Below, piece after piece: positions 48,377 through 57,402 of a stretch of 64,000 bases of DNA. The notes beneath the pieces were generated by a model. The model searched no databases, had not been told where the DNA came from, and saw nothing but the letters and a program-made list of their open reading frames with translations. A program made the position numbers and the translations under genes. Location of the stretch: NCBI RefSeq assembly GCF_004403945.1, contig NZ_SOHM01000025.1, forward strand, positions 90,261 to 154,260. Direction: 5' to 3'. Within the stretch, counting starts at the first letter, position 1. Each line of letters starts with the position of its first letter. Source of the stretch: Cryobacterium lactosi. GTDB taxonomy: Bacteria > Actinomycetota > Actinomycetes > Actinomycetales > Microbacteriaceae.

Positions 48377-49378
48377 ATGCTTAGGTCCGGAAACGGCGAA
48401 CGGGTGGTCTTTGTGCTCGATGCCCCCGGCGACGAATCGTTGCTGACCGGCGGCACCATCGCGCGGCTCCTCGCCGCCGGTGCCGAGGTCACCGTGCTGT
48501 TCGGTGCGGCAACGCCCGGCGAGAGTGCCCCGGCGGCACCGGGTTCGGGTGCGGCATCCGTCGGCGCCGCGGCCGTCGCCGCCGCCCGCACCGCCCTGGG
48601 AGAGAACGACCCCACCCGCTGGCGGGTGCTGGCTGCGACCGAGCAAGGTGCTGAGCCGCGTGAGACGCTCGTCGAAGCTTTCGCCCTGGCGGACGCCACC
48701 GCCGTCGTGGCCGCTGCCGTCGACTCCGACCTGCGCCAGGCCGTTGTGGACGCGGCCGGCGCCCACCGTGTCCAGGTCTTCCTCAGGAGCAGCGTCACGG
48801 CCGCCCCCGGTGCCCGGCTCACCGCGATCGACGTGACCGATCACCTCGACCGGAAGCTGGCCGCCCTGGCCGCGTACTCGGGCCGGTGGCAGCTCACGGA
48901 CAAGGTGGTGCGCCACGGTGACGGCACCGAGACCCTCGTCACCGGCACCGAAACCTACGCGCGCGGCACTGCTCCGGCAGGGCCAGCGGAACTCGAGCCG
49001 CCCACTGTCGGCTCCCGTGTGCTGGCCGCCCTGATGGCTTTCGCCGCCGGCTCGCTGTTCGGGGTGCTCGGCACGGTGGCGCACCAGACCACCGTCGACG
49101 TCGGCCCCCTGACCGTGCCGGTCGGCCTGGTCCTGGCGCTGCTCGCCAGCGGCACCCTGCTGCTGGGTCTCCGTCTCGTCGTGCGGGACCGGCTGGTCGT
49201 CCTCGCTGCGGGGATCGGTCTGCTGGGCACGGTTTTCCTGCTGTCGCTGCGCAGTACAGGCGGATCGGTCCTGGTGCCCGCCGGAGTGCTCGGCACCGTC
49301 TGGACGATGGCGCCCGCGCTGTTCGCCGCCCTCGTCATCGCGTGGCCACGAATTCCCGCTCGTCGGCCGAACGCGTAG
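48377..49378 (+). CDS. PIG-L/MshB-like protein with damaged active site, fused to a membrane domain
   Basis: 333 residues. Residues 9-45 (VVFVLDAPGDESLLTGGTIARLLAAGAEVTVLF) align with the start of PIG-L deacetylases such as MshB, whose motif is HAHPDDES. Here it reads LDAPGDES, so the first zinc His and the catalytic Asp are lost. The middle (to about 175) resembles a shrunken PIG-L domain. From about 205 there are four hydrophobic segments. In mycobacteria mshB lies in the same neighbourhood, upstream of fdxC-dapC (from memory). It is probably not an active deacetylase; a binding or structural role is possible. Confidence 0.7.
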   Translation: MLRSGNGERVVFVLDAPGDESLLTGGTIARLLAAGAEVTVLFGAATPGESAPAAPGSGAASVGAAAVAAARTALGENDPTRWRVLAATEQGAEPRETLVEAFALADATAVVAAAVDSDLRQAVVDAAGAHRVQVFLRSSVTAAPGARLTAIDVTDHLDRKLAALAAYSGRWQLTDKVVRHGDGTETLVTGTETYARGTAPAGPAELEPPTVGSRVLAALMAFAAGSLFGVLGTVAHQTTVDVGPLTVPVGLVLALLASGTLLLGLRLVVRDRLVVLAAGIGLLGTVFLLSLRSTGGSVLVPAGVLGTVWTMAPALFAALVIAWPRIPARRPNA

Positions 49379-49414
49379 ACTGATTATTCAGTTCGTGAAG
49401 GGAATCCTGCCACT

Positions 49415-49738
49415 GTGACGTATGTCATCGCCTTGCCCTGCGTGGACGTCAAGGATCGCGCTTGCGTCGACGAATGCCCCGTCGACTGCATTTACGAGGG
49501 TGAGCGCTCCCTCTACATCCACCCCGACGAATGTGTCGACTGTGGCGCCTGTGAACCGGTCTGCCCGGTCGAGGCCATCTACTACGAAGACGACCTGCCC
49601 GAACAGTGGGCCGATTACTACAAGGCCAACGTCGAGTTCTTCGACGACATCGGCTCGCCCGGTGGCGCCGCCAAGGTGGGCGTAATCGCCAAGGACCACC
49701 CGGTGATCTCGGTGCTCCCGCCCCAGGTCCAGCACTAA
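49415..49738 (+). CDS. fdxA: Ferredoxin, 7Fe type
   Basis: 107 residues, GTG start. Cys residues are arranged for a 3Fe-4S cluster (C9, [10 protein letters not shown]) and a 4Fe-4S cluster ([12 protein letters not shown]). The C-terminal tail [26 protein letters not shown] is typical of actinobacterial and Azotobacter-like 7Fe ferredoxins. It carries electrons in the cytoplasm. dapC begins 3 bases after the stop; this pairing is conserved in actinobacteria, though its meaning is unclear. Confidence 0.94.
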   Translation: MTYVIALPCVDVKDRACVDECPVDCIYEGERSLYIHPDECVDCGACEPVCPVEAIYYEDDLPEQWADYYKANVEFFDDIGSPGGAAKVGVIAKDHPVISVLPPQVQH

Positions 49739-49741
49739 AAG

Positions 49742-50863
49742 GTGCTCAAGCCACTTCCCGACTACCCGTGGGATGCGATGCTGCCCTTCGCCGAGCAGGC
49801 CAGGAGCCACGCGGACGGCATCGTCGACCTCTCCATCGGGTCTCCCGTCGACCTCACCCCGTCCGTCGTGCAGGCCGCTCTGGCCTCCGCCACGGACGCG
49901 CACGCCTACCCGCAGACCACCGGCACCCCGGCGCTGCAGCACGCCATCATCGACTGGTACGCCCGCCGCCGCGGCGTGACCGGGTTGAGCGCGAAGAACG
50001 TGCTGCCCACCATCGGCTCGAAGGAGCTGGTGGCGCTGCTGCCGTTCATGATCGGCGTCGGCGAGGGTGACACCGTCGTGCATCCCCGTGCCGCGTACCC
50101 CACCTACGCGATCGGTGCGGCCATGGCCGGGGCGGATGCGTTCCCCTCCGACGACCCCGCAGAATGGCCGGAGACGACCAAGCTGATCTGGCTGAACAGC
50201 CCGGGCAACCCGGACGGACGGGTGCTGGACGTCGACGCTCTGAGCAGAGCGGTGGCCCGCGCCCGGGAGCTGGGCGCCGTGATCGTCAACGACGAGTGCT
50301 ACGCCGAACTCGGCTGGGCCACACCGTGGGACGCCGAGCCGATCCCGAGCATCCTCGACCCCCGCGTCACCGACGGGGACATGCACAACATTGTGGCCAT
50401 CTACTCGCTGAGCAAGCAGTCCAACATGGCCGGCTACCGCGGCGCATTCGCCGCCGGCAGCGACGAGGTCCTTGGCCGGCTGCTCACCGTGCGGAAGCAC
50501 GCGGGCCTGATGCTGCCCGCCCCGCTGCAGGCCGCGATGGTGGCCGCCCTGGGCGACGACGAACACGTCGCCGTGCAGCGCGAGCGCTACCGTGCCCGCC
50601 GTGAGGTGCTGCTGCCCGCGCTCGTCGCGGCCGGCTTCAGCATCGACCGGAGCGAGGCGGGCCTGTACCTGTGGGCGACCGCCGGCGGCGACGCCTGGGA
50701 GTCGATCCGGCAACTGGCCGAGTTGGGCATCCTTGCCGGCCCCGGCCCGTTCTACGGCGACTTCTATCCCGAGCACGTGCGGTTCTCGCTCACCGCCAGC
50801 GACGAGCGCATCAACGCCGCTGCAGCCCGGCTGCGGGCCTGGGCCCACCCCGCTGAGGCATAA
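49742..50863 (+). CDS. dapC: Succinyldiaminopimelate transaminase
   Basis: 373 residues, GTG start 3 bases after fdxA. It is a class I/II aminotransferase with LNSPGNPDGRVLD, VNDECYAEL, the PLP-lysine motif SLSKQSNMAGYRGAF, and the final Arg in VRFSLT. Position next to the ferredoxin and relative to dapD/dapE supports DapC, which makes N-succinyl-LL-diaminopimelate from N-succinyl-2-amino-6-oxopimelate. Without the context it would only be a general aminotransferase. Confidence 0.9.
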   Translation: MLKPLPDYPWDAMLPFAEQARSHADGIVDLSIGSPVDLTPSVVQAALASATDAHAYPQTTGTPALQHAIIDWYARRRGVTGLSAKNVLPTIGSKELVALLPFMIGVGEGDTVVHPRAAYPTYAIGAAMAGADAFPSDDPAEWPETTKLIWLNSPGNPDGRVLDVDALSRAVARARELGAVIVNDECYAELGWATPWDAEPIPSILDPRVTDGDMHNIVAIYSLSKQSNMAGYRGAFAAGSDEVLGRLLTVRKHAGLMLPAPLQAAMVAALGDDEHVAVQRERYRARREVLLPALVAAGFSIDRSEAGLYLWATAGGDAWESIRQLAELGILAGPGPFYGDFYPEHVRFSLTASDERINAAAARLRAWAHPAEA

Positions 50864-50909
50864 CTCCTGCAGGAGTTGTGCTCAGCGCGGACCTGCCTAG
50901 GCTGTGGAC

Positions 50910-51299
50910 ATGGGTGACAGCGCCGCTCACGACAGTGCAGCACAAAACGACAGGACAGCCGAGGCCTACGCGGCGAGCGTCGTCGCCCTGCATGCCCTGA
51001 TCAGTGAGCTGCCCGCGCATCCGCGGGTGACCCACGGTCGCATGTTCAACGGCGACGGCGTGATGGTGCACGAGAAGGTGTTCGCGTTCATCGGCCGCAA
51101 CGGCGACCTGGTCGCCAAGGTCCCGGAACCCCGCGTGCTCGAGATGGTGGCCCTGGAGGCCGGCGTGCCCGTCGTGATGGGCAGACGCACCATGCGCGAG
51201 TGGGTGCGACTCCCGGCCGAAGCCGGCGTGGGCGCCTGGAGCGAGCTGCTCGACGAGGCCTACAGCTTCGGTCTGAGCCGCCCGGCATCGATCCGGTAG
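50910..51299 (+). CDS. TfoX N-terminal domain protein
   Basis: 129 residues (ATG at 50910; an ATG two codons earlier is possible). GRMFNGDGVMVHEKVFAFIGRNGDLVAKVPEPRVLEMVALEAG and MREWVRLPAEAG match the TfoX_N fold. Outside competence regulators of gammaproteobacteria, the role of this domain is unknown. Here it is a single short protein with no DNA-uptake genes nearby. Confidence 0.8.
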   Translation: MGDSAAHDSAAQNDRTAEAYAASVVALHALISELPAHPRVTHGRMFNGDGVMVHEKVFAFIGRNGDLVAKVPEPRVLEMVALEAGVPVVMGRRTMREWVRLPAEAGVGAWSELLDEAYSFGLSRPASIR

Positions 51300-51569
51300 G
51301 AACCCCGCCGGCCCGCCTGATGGCGGGCAATCGGGTCCTATGGCCCTAGCGCTGCCTCGCGCGGCGGTACGCTGGAAAACATCGCGGCTGCACCGCGGAA
51401 CTGACTGTGGTGTAGTGCCAATGGACTCCGGTCGATATTGGCGGATGCAACAGTATGCCCCTCGGCGGAATAGGCTGTAGGCGGGTTATCGTTGCCAAGC
51501 ACCACGAGCGTGCTGCGGCGGACCGCCACAGACCAACAGCCGAAAGGCTTTGAAATCCAGGGAGGCGCC
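51300..51569. other. Leader region of citrate synthase gene
   Basis: 270 bases with no gene. It has an AT-richer middle (51400-51480) where promoters are likely, but no -35/-10 pair stood out clearly. GGGAGG at 51560-51565 serves the GTG at 51570. Confidence 0.5.
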
Positions 51570-52910
51570 GTGAGCGACGTCGCGCAGCGAACACCATCCA
51601 ATGAGCCGCAGTTCATCGATCGGCCCGTACCGGGCCCGCAGGTGGCCACTCTGACCTACCCGGGGGGCACGGCGCAGTTCCCGATTCTGGGCAGCACAGA
51701 CGGCCCATCCAGCATCGACATCGCGACGCTGACCAAGCAGACCGGCTACACCACGTTCGACTCCGGTTTTGTGAACACGGCGGCAACGAAGTCAGCGATC
51801 ACGTACATCGACGGTGAGCACGGGATCCTCCGCTACCGTGGTTATCCGATCGAGCAGATCGCGCAGAATTCCAGCTTTCTCGAGACCGCGTGGCTGTTGA
51901 TCTACGGTGAGCTGCCCAGCGCCAGCGAACTCAGTGGCTTCGACACCCGCATCCGTCGTCACACGCTGCTGCACGAGGACCTGCGCCGCTTCTATGACGC
52001 CCTGCCGCACAACGCACACCCCATGTCGGTGCTGTCGGCCGGCGTCTCGGCGCTGTCGACCTACTACCAGGACTCCCTGAACCCCAAGGACCCGGAGCAG
52101 GTCGAACTGTCGATGATCCGACTGCTCGCGAAGCTGCCGGTGATGGCCGCGTACGCGCACAAGAAGAGCATCGGTCACGCCTTCCTGTACCCCGACAACT
52201 CGCTGAGCTTCGTGGACAACTTCATCAAGCTCAACTTCGGCACCCTCGCCGAGCCGTACGAGGTCAACCCCGTCGTGAGCAAGGCGCTCGAGCGCCTGCT
52301 GATGCTGCACGAAGACCACGAGCAGAACGCGTCCACGTCGGCCGTGCGTCTGGTCGGCTCCACCGAGGCCAACCTGTTCGCCTCGGTCTCCGGCGGCATC
52401 AACGCCCTCTCCGGCCCGCTGCACGGCGGCGCCAACGAGGCCGTGCTCACCATGCTCAGCGACATCAAGGCCTCCGGCGAAGGCGTGCAGCGCTACGTCG
52501 AACGGGTCAAGAACAAGGAAGCCGGCGTGCGCCTGATGGGCTTCGGCCACCGGGTCTACAAGAACTACGACCCCCGTGCCAAGCTGGTCAAGGAGAGCGC
52601 CGACGCCGTGCTCGAAGCCCTCGGCGTGAAGGACGACCTGCTCGACATCGCCAAGGAGCTCGAGTTCATCGCGCTCAACGACGACTACTTCAAGGAGCGC
52701 AAGCTCTACCCCAACGTGGACTTCTACACCGGTGTGATCTACAAGGCAATGGGCTTCCCGCCGCGCATGTTCACCGTGCTGTTCGCCATCGGCCGGCTGC
52801 CGGGCTGGATCGCGCACTGGCGCGAGATGAACCTGGATGCGACCACCAAGATCGGCCGCCCCCAGCAGCTGTACACGGGCGCGGTCGCCCGCGACTACCC
52901 GCTGCGTTAG
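51570..52910 (+). CDS. gltA: Citrate synthase
   Basis: 446 residues from the GTG at 51570, selected over the ATG at 51492 because GGGAGG lies just before it. Catalytic elements: His in LLMLHEDHEQNAS, GPLHGGANEAVL, and GFGHRVYKNYDPRAKL. It condenses acetyl-CoA and oxaloacetate at the entry of the citric acid cycle. It has the length and N-terminal beta domain of type II (hexameric, NADH-sensitive family) enzymes. Palindrome copy D terminates it. Confidence 0.96.
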   Translation: MSDVAQRTPSNEPQFIDRPVPGPQVATLTYPGGTAQFPILGSTDGPSSIDIATLTKQTGYTTFDSGFVNTAATKSAITYIDGEHGILRYRGYPIEQIAQNSSFLETAWLLIYGELPSASELSGFDTRIRRHTLLHEDLRRFYDALPHNAHPMSVLSAGVSALSTYYQDSLNPKDPEQVELSMIRLLAKLPVMAAYAHKKSIGHAFLYPDNSLSFVDNFIKLNFGTLAEPYEVNPVVSKALERLLMLHEDHEQNASTSAVRLVGSTEANLFASVSGGINALSGPLHGGANEAVLTMLSDIKASGEGVQRYVERVKNKEAGVRLMGFGHRVYKNYDPRAKLVKESADAVLEALGVKDDLLDIAKELEFIALNDDYFKERKLYPNVDFYTGVIYKAMGFPPRMFTVLFAIGRLPGWIAHWREMNLDATTKIGRPQQLYTGAVARDYPLR

Positions 52911-52913
52911 CCT

Positions 52914-52974
52914 CGCGAACTGTGAGAAAAGCCCCAAGAATCTCGGATTCTTGGGGCTTTTCTCACAGTTCGCG
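52914..52974. terminator. 61-bp intergenic palindrome, copy D (perfect)
   Basis: The most regular copy. A 29-base arm beginning CGCGAACTGTGAG is followed by the 3-base loop TCG and the exact complement. The inner stem (AAAAGCCCCAAGAATC) differs from copy B but is fully paired. TTTT follows GGGGC on both strands, as in a two-way terminator. It separates convergent gltA and dapD. Confidence 0.93.
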
Positions 52975-52981
52975 GAAGGGG

Positions 52982-53980
52982 TTAGGCGTGTAGCGCCTCG
53001 TTGAGGGTGATGCCGGTGCCGGCTCGGGAGAGCACCTCGACGGCGCCGGTGAGCGAGTTGCGGCGGAAGAGCAGGTTCGGCACCCCGGAGAGGTCCTTGG
53101 CTTTGGCCGTGCGCGGGGCGCCGTCGTTCGTTCGTGCCTCATCCAGCAGCACCACCTTGGTGCCGGCCGTGACATACAGGCCCGCCTCGACGACGGAGTC
53201 GTCGCCGATCGAGATGCCGATGCCCGAGTTGGCGCCGAGCAGAGCGCGCTGCCCGATCGTGACCCGTTGGGTGCCGCCGCCCGAGAGCGTGCCCATGATG
53301 GATGCGCCGCCGCCGATGTCGGCGCCGTCGCCCACCACGACTCCCTGCGACACCCGGCCCTCGACCATCGAGACGCCCAGGGTGCCTGCGTTGAAGTTCA
53401 CGAAGCCCTCGTGCATGACGGTGGTGCCGGGGGACAGGTAGGCGCCCAGGCGCACTCTGGAGGCGTCGGCGATGCGCACCCGCTCGGGCGAGACGTAGTT
53501 CAGCAGCGGCGGGAACTTGTCCAGGCCCGTCGCGGCGATGCCGTGGCGCTGCAGCGACGGCCGCAACCTGTCGAAGTCGGCCGGCAGCACCGGGCCGGCG
53601 TTGGTCCAGACCACGTTGGGCAGGTGAGAGAAGATGCCGTCGAGGTTGATCGTGTTGGGCTTGACCAGCAGGTGAGAGAGCAGGTGCAGGCGGAGGTAGG
53701 CATCCGAGGTGCTCGCCGGCGGCGCCTGCAGCTCGATCTCCACGGTGACGGCCTCGAGGCGCACGTTGCGGCGGGCGTCCGGCCCCGCGGCCTCTTCCAG
53801 CTCGGTGGGCACGATCCACCGGTCGCGGTCCTTGGGCAGCGCGCCCAGCGTGGGCGCCGGGAACCAGGTGTCGAGCACGGTGCCGTCCCCGGCGATCGTG
53901 GCCAGGCCATACCCCCAGGCACTCGTGGCGGAGTCTTGTGCTGAGTCTGACAGGGGTTCGGGGGGAAGCGCGGTGACCAT
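52982..53980 (-). CDS. dapD: Tetrahydrodipicolinate N-succinyltransferase
   Basis: 332 residues, the actinobacterial (longer) DapD. The left-handed beta helix is seen in [59 protein letters not shown]. It transfers succinyl from succinyl-CoA to tetrahydrodipicolinate in the diaminopimelate/lysine pathway. It is divergent from dapE, with only 17 bases between the two starts. The ATG has no ribosome site in that gap, so it is probably read from a leaderless mRNA. Confidence 0.96.
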   Translation of the reverse strand: MVTALPPEPLSDSAQDSATSAWGYGLATIAGDGTVLDTWFPAPTLGALPKDRDRWIVPTELEEAAGPDARRNVRLEAVTVEIELQAPPASTSDAYLRLHLLSHLLVKPNTINLDGIFSHLPNVVWTNAGPVLPADFDRLRPSLQRHGIAATGLDKFPPLLNYVSPERVRIADASRVRLGAYLSPGTTVMHEGFVNFNAGTLGVSMVEGRVSQGVVVGDGADIGGGASIMGTLSGGGTQRVTIGQRALLGANSGIGISIGDDSVVEAGLYVTAGTKVVLLDEARTNDGAPRTAKAKDLSGVPNLLFRRNSLTGAVEVLSRAGTGITLNEALHA

Positions 53981-53985
53981 GGCTC

Positions 53986-53992
53986 TAGATTA
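53986..53992. promoter_or_regulatory. Overlapping divergent -10 elements for dapD and dapE
   Basis: On the plus strand TAGATT (53986-53991) lies 6 bases before the dapE GTG. On the minus strand TAATCT (53992-53987) lies 6 bases before the dapD ATG. Both distances equal the normal -10 to +1 spacing, so both genes could start transcription at their first codon from one shared element. The -35 regions would lie inside the opposite gene and are weak. Confidence 0.55.
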
Positions 53993-53997
53993 GTAGG

Positions 53998-55122
53998 GTG
54001 CCTTCAGACCTCGCCGCAGACCACTCTGCAGACCCGTCCGTTCCCGCCCTCGACCTGACCGTGTCGTCGATCGAGCTCACCCGTGTGCTGTGCGATGTGG
54101 AGTCGGTGTCGGGCAACGAGACCCCGCTCGCCGATGCGATCGAGGCGGCGCTGGCCGGGGCCGGGCACCTCGAGGTGATCCGGGATGGCGACACGATCGT
54201 CGCCCGCACCAACCTGGGCCGGGCCCATCGCGTCGTGATCGCCGGGCACATCGATACCGTGCCGTTGAACGAGAACCTGCCGACCCGGTTCGAGACCCTG
54301 GGCGACGTGGACTACCTCTGGGGTCGCGGCACCGTGGACATGAAGGCCGGCGTCGCCGTGCAACTCAAGCTGGCCGCCGAGCTCGTGGACACCAGCGTCG
54401 ACGTGACTTGGATGTGGTACGACCACGAAGAGGTCAACGCCGACCTGAACGGCCTCGGCCGGCTCGCCGCGAACCGACCCGACCTGTTCCAGGGCGACTT
54501 CGCCATCCTGGGAGAGCCGAGCAACAGCCAGGTCGAGGGCGGCTGCAACGGCAATGTGCGTATCGAGGTGCGCACCTCCGGCAAGCGGGCGCACTCCGCC
54601 CGCGCCTGGGTGGGCGAGAACGCCATCCACAAGGCCGCCCCGATCCTCGACATCCTCGCCGCCTACACACCGCGCGAGGTCGAGGTTGAAGGGCTGGTCT
54701 ACCGGGAGGGCCTGAACGCCGTGGGGATCAGCGGCGGCATCGCCGGGAACGTCATCCCCGATGAGTGCATGGTGCACGTGAACTACAGGTTCGCACCCAG
54801 CCGCACCGCCTCGGAAGCCGTGGCGCACCTGGAGGAGCTGTTCGCCGGTTTCGACATCACCGTGGTCGACCTCGCCGAAGGCGCCCGCCCCGGCCTGGAC
54901 GCCCCGCTCGCGCTGAAGTTCCTCGAGGCCGTCGGCGCCGAACCGCGCCCGAAGTACGGCTGGACGGATGTCGCCAGGTTCTCGGCCCTGGGCATCCCCG
55001 CCGTCAACTACGGCCCCGGCGACCCGCTCAAGGCGCACGCCGACGACGAACGAGTGGCGCTGACCCAGATCACCGACTGCGAGGATGCCCTGCGCGCCTG
55101 GCTGACCGCGCCCATCGGCTGA
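53998..55122 (+). CDS. dapE: Succinyl-diaminopimelate desuccinylase
   Basis: 374 residues, M20 metallopeptidase family. Zinc ligands: VIAGHIDTVP, YLWGRGTVDMKAG, and MWYDHEEVNADLNGLG with the catalytic Glu; GWTDVARFSALGIPAVNYGPGDP is the C-terminal block. It removes succinate to give LL-diaminopimelate for lysine and peptidoglycan. The GTG start has no ribosome site, fitting a leaderless mRNA. It is divergent from dapD. Confidence 0.95.
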   Translation: MPSDLAADHSADPSVPALDLTVSSIELTRVLCDVESVSGNETPLADAIEAALAGAGHLEVIRDGDTIVARTNLGRAHRVVIAGHIDTVPLNENLPTRFETLGDVDYLWGRGTVDMKAGVAVQLKLAAELVDTSVDVTWMWYDHEEVNADLNGLGRLAANRPDLFQGDFAILGEPSNSQVEGGCNGNVRIEVRTSGKRAHSARAWVGENAIHKAAPILDILAAYTPREVEVEGLVYREGLNAVGISGGIAGNVIPDECMVHVNYRFAPSRTASEAVAHLEELFAGFDITVVDLAEGARPGLDAPLALKFLEAVGAEPRPKYGWTDVARFSALGIPAVNYGPGDPLKAHADDERVALTQITDCEDALRAWLTAPIG

Positions 55123-55125
55123 CCC

Positions 55126-56367
55126 ATGGCGTCCACCCGCTCACCGGCGCTGCCTGCTCGCCGAGGCGCCTCTGGCGCCCTGCCGGCACGCTGGCGGGCC
55201 CGGTACCGGCTGGTGCCGTGGTGGCTGAAGGTCATCGTCATCTGGCTGGCCGCCAGGCTGGTGACCACCTCTTTGGTGCTGGTGCTGGCCAGCGTGCAGG
55301 GGCAGAACGCCTGGACGCCGGCCCAGCCCGGCTACACGGCGTTCGCCACCATGTGGGACGGCCTCTGGTACAACATCGTCGCTGTCGGCGGCTACCCGCA
55401 GGTGCTGCCGGTCACCGCCGACGGCCACGTCGGCGAGAACGCCTGGGCGTTCATGCCGGGTTACCCGGCGGTGGTGCGCGCACTGATGCTGCTCACCGGG
55501 GCGCCCTGGGCGACGGTGGCGGTGTTCGTGTCCGTGGTCTGCAGCCTCGGCACGGCGCTGTTGTTCTTCAGGCTGATGCGGCGGGTACAGCCGCAGTCGA
55601 CGGCGCTGTTCTCGGTGCTGCTGTTCTGCGTCGCCCCGCTGTCGCCGCTGCTGCAGTTCGGCTACGCCGAGTCGATGCACCTGCTGCTGCTCACCCTGGC
55701 CCTGTTGCTGGTGCTTCAGCGGCGGTACCTGCTGCTGGTTCCCGTGATCGCGGTGATGGCCCTGACCCGGCCCAGCGGTCTGGCGTTCGCCCTGTTCCTG
55801 GCCCTGCACGTCGGCTACCGCTGGTACAGCCGCGCCCGTGACCCGTTCCCGGTGCCAGAAGCGGTCACCGCGTCAGCCGTGGCCGTGTTCAGCGGGGTGA
55901 TGGGGCTGGCCTGGCCGGGGATCGCCTGGCTGGTGACCGGGTCGATCACCGCATACACCGACACCGAATTGGCCTGGCGGAGCGCGTACATCGGCTATCA
56001 GGAGCTGGTGCCGTTCGCGGCGTGGTTCCAGAGCGGAATCTGGTGGCTCGGGGCGCCGCTGGGCATCGCCGCAGTGCTCGCGCTGGTGATCGCCTTCACC
56101 CTGGTGATGTTCTCGCCGGCGGTGAAGAGCCTCGGCGTGGACCTGCGGCTCTGGGTGGTGTCCTACGCGCTCTACCTACTGGCGGTGTTCTTCCCGCAAT
56201 CGAGCGTGTTCAGGTTGCTGATGCCGATGTTCCCGCTGGTCGGTGCGCTCGCCCGGCCGCGACACGCCGTGTACCGCGTTGTGGTCACACTGGTGCTGAT
56301 CTGCGGCCAATGGGGCTGGCTTTTGCTCTGCTGGGGCGTGGACGGAGCCGATTGGACACCGCCCTAA
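55126..56367 (+). CDS. PIG-V-like mannosyltransferase, integral membrane
   Basis: 413 residues. A basic N-terminus is followed by about nine hydrophobic segments. The loop after helix 1 has MWDGLWYNIVAVGGYP and AWAFMPGYPAVVRAL, the WD-x-WY and FxPxYP pattern of GPI mannosyltransferase II (PIG-V)-like GT-C proteins. QFGYAESMHLLLLTLALLLV also fits. It probably uses a polyprenyl-phosphate sugar to glycosylate an envelope molecule. It starts 3 bases after dapE, so co-transcription is likely, although the functions look unrelated. Confidence 0.85.
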   Translation: MASTRSPALPARRGASGALPARWRARYRLVPWWLKVIVIWLAARLVTTSLVLVLASVQGQNAWTPAQPGYTAFATMWDGLWYNIVAVGGYPQVLPVTADGHVGENAWAFMPGYPAVVRALMLLTGAPWATVAVFVSVVCSLGTALLFFRLMRRVQPQSTALFSVLLFCVAPLSPLLQFGYAESMHLLLLTLALLLVLQRRYLLLVPVIAVMALTRPSGLAFALFLALHVGYRWYSRARDPFPVPEAVTASAVAVFSGVMGLAWPGIAWLVTGSITAYTDTELAWRSAYIGYQELVPFAAWFQSGIWWLGAPLGIAAVLALVIAFTLVMFSPAVKSLGVDLRLWVVSYALYLLAVFFPQSSVFRLLMPMFPLVGALARPRHAVYRVVVTLVLICGQWGWLLLCWGVDGADWTPP

Positions 56368-56429
56368 TTACTGTCTGACGGCCGAATGGTCGATAATAGG
56401 AGTACAGACTACGAATGGAAGGGGAGTTC

Positions 56430-56606
56430 ATGGCGGCCATGAAGCCACGGACCGGAGACGGACCAATGGAGGCTGTAAAGGAGGGGCGCCTGATCATCGT
56501 GCGTGTACCGCTCGAAGGTGGGGGTCGGCTCGTCGTCTCTGTGAACGACGCTGAAGCCAAAGAGCTTCACGATGCGCTCGCCGGCGTTGTCGCCCCGGCC
56601 GTGTAG
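56430..56606 (+). CDS. DUF3117 small protein
   Basis: 58 residues. The ATG at 56430 follows AAGGGGAG. MAAMKPRTGDGPMEAVKEGRLIIVRVPLEGGGRLVVSVNDAEAKELHDAL is the whole conserved DUF3117 pattern, found in almost every actinobacterium. Function unknown; the conservation suggests a basic role. Confidence 0.93.
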   Translation: MAAMKPRTGDGPMEAVKEGRLIIVRVPLEGGGRLVVSVNDAEAKELHDALAGVVAPAV

Positions 56607-56633
56607 TGATTCTGTAAGACAAGTTTTGAGCTG

Positions 56634-56663
56634 ATCGGCTGTGCGGTTTTCCGCACAGCCGAT
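56634..56663. terminator. Perfect 13-bp hairpin between convergent genes
   Basis: ATCGGCTGTGCGG (56634-56646) and its exact complement (56651-56663) enclose TTTT. It lies between the convergent DUF3117 and O-methyltransferase genes. T-rich bases flank the stem only weakly. Confidence 0.8.
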
Positions 56664-56681
56664 TGCTGTATCCGGATGCGG

Positions 56682-57314
56682 CTACGCGCGCAGCTTGGTG
56701 ATCTGCAGCAGGCCGTCGCCGACGGGGGAGAGCGCGCTGATCACGGCCTTGGATGAGGCGATCTCGTTGAGCAGGGTGCGGAAGCCGGTGGCGACCTCGT
56801 CACGTTGCACGGGGTCGGCCACCCGGCCGCGCCAGAGCGCGTGCGCCACCAGTACGGTGCCGCCCGGTCGGGCCAGGCGGAGACCGTGCTCGACGTACTC
56901 GATGACCGACTGCGGGTCGGCATCCACGAACACGATGTCGTAGGAGTTTTCGTTCATGCGCGGCAGCACCTCGGCGGCGCGGCCGGTGATGAGTCGCACC
57001 CGGTTGGTGGGGATGCCCGCCTCGTGGAAGTTGGCCTTGGCGTGCTGCAGGTGATCGACCTCGATGTCGATCGAGGTGAGGGTGGCACCGGGAGCGCCGG
57101 TGAGCAGCCAGATGCCGGACACGCCCGCGCCGGTGCCGACCTCGAGGATGCTGCGGGCGCCGGTCGCCGCGGCGATGACGGCGGACTGCGCGCCCACTGA
57201 TGGCGCGATGGCATCGATGCCGAGTTCGAGGGACTGCTGCCTGGCCCGTGCCAGCGCGTCGCTCTCCACCACCGAGTCGTCGGCGAATTTCCAATTCAGA
57301 TCTTTGTCAGACAT
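56682..57314 (-). CDS. O-methyltransferase (class I, SAM-dependent)
   Basis: 210 residues from the ATG at 57314. The SAM motif is SILEVGTGAGVSGIWLL, followed by LTSIDIEVDHLQHAKANF, the acidic motif YDIVFVDADPQSV, and GGTVLVAHALWRG. It belongs to the catechol/caffeoyl-CoA O-methyltransferase-like group. The mycobacterial counterpart is Rv1220c (from memory), located beside sigE; here the sigE-rseA-htrA genes are missing and tatB follows directly. The substrate is unknown. Confidence 0.88.
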   Translation of the reverse strand: MSDKDLNWKFADDSVVESDALARARQQSLELGIDAIAPSVGAQSAVIAAATGARSILEVGTGAGVSGIWLLTGAPGATLTSIDIEVDHLQHAKANFHEAGIPTNRVRLITGRAAEVLPRMNENSYDIVFVDADPQSVIEYVEHGLRLARPGGTVLVAHALWRGRVADPVQRDEVATGFRTLLNEIASSKAVISALSPVGDGLLQITKLRA

Positions 57315-57402
57315 TCCGCAACTCCAGTAGATGATTAGGTCAAGACTACAATCGTGCGCCCCGTGGTTCGGGGATGCCTCGCCGGGGGGATATTCTGAGG
57401 GC

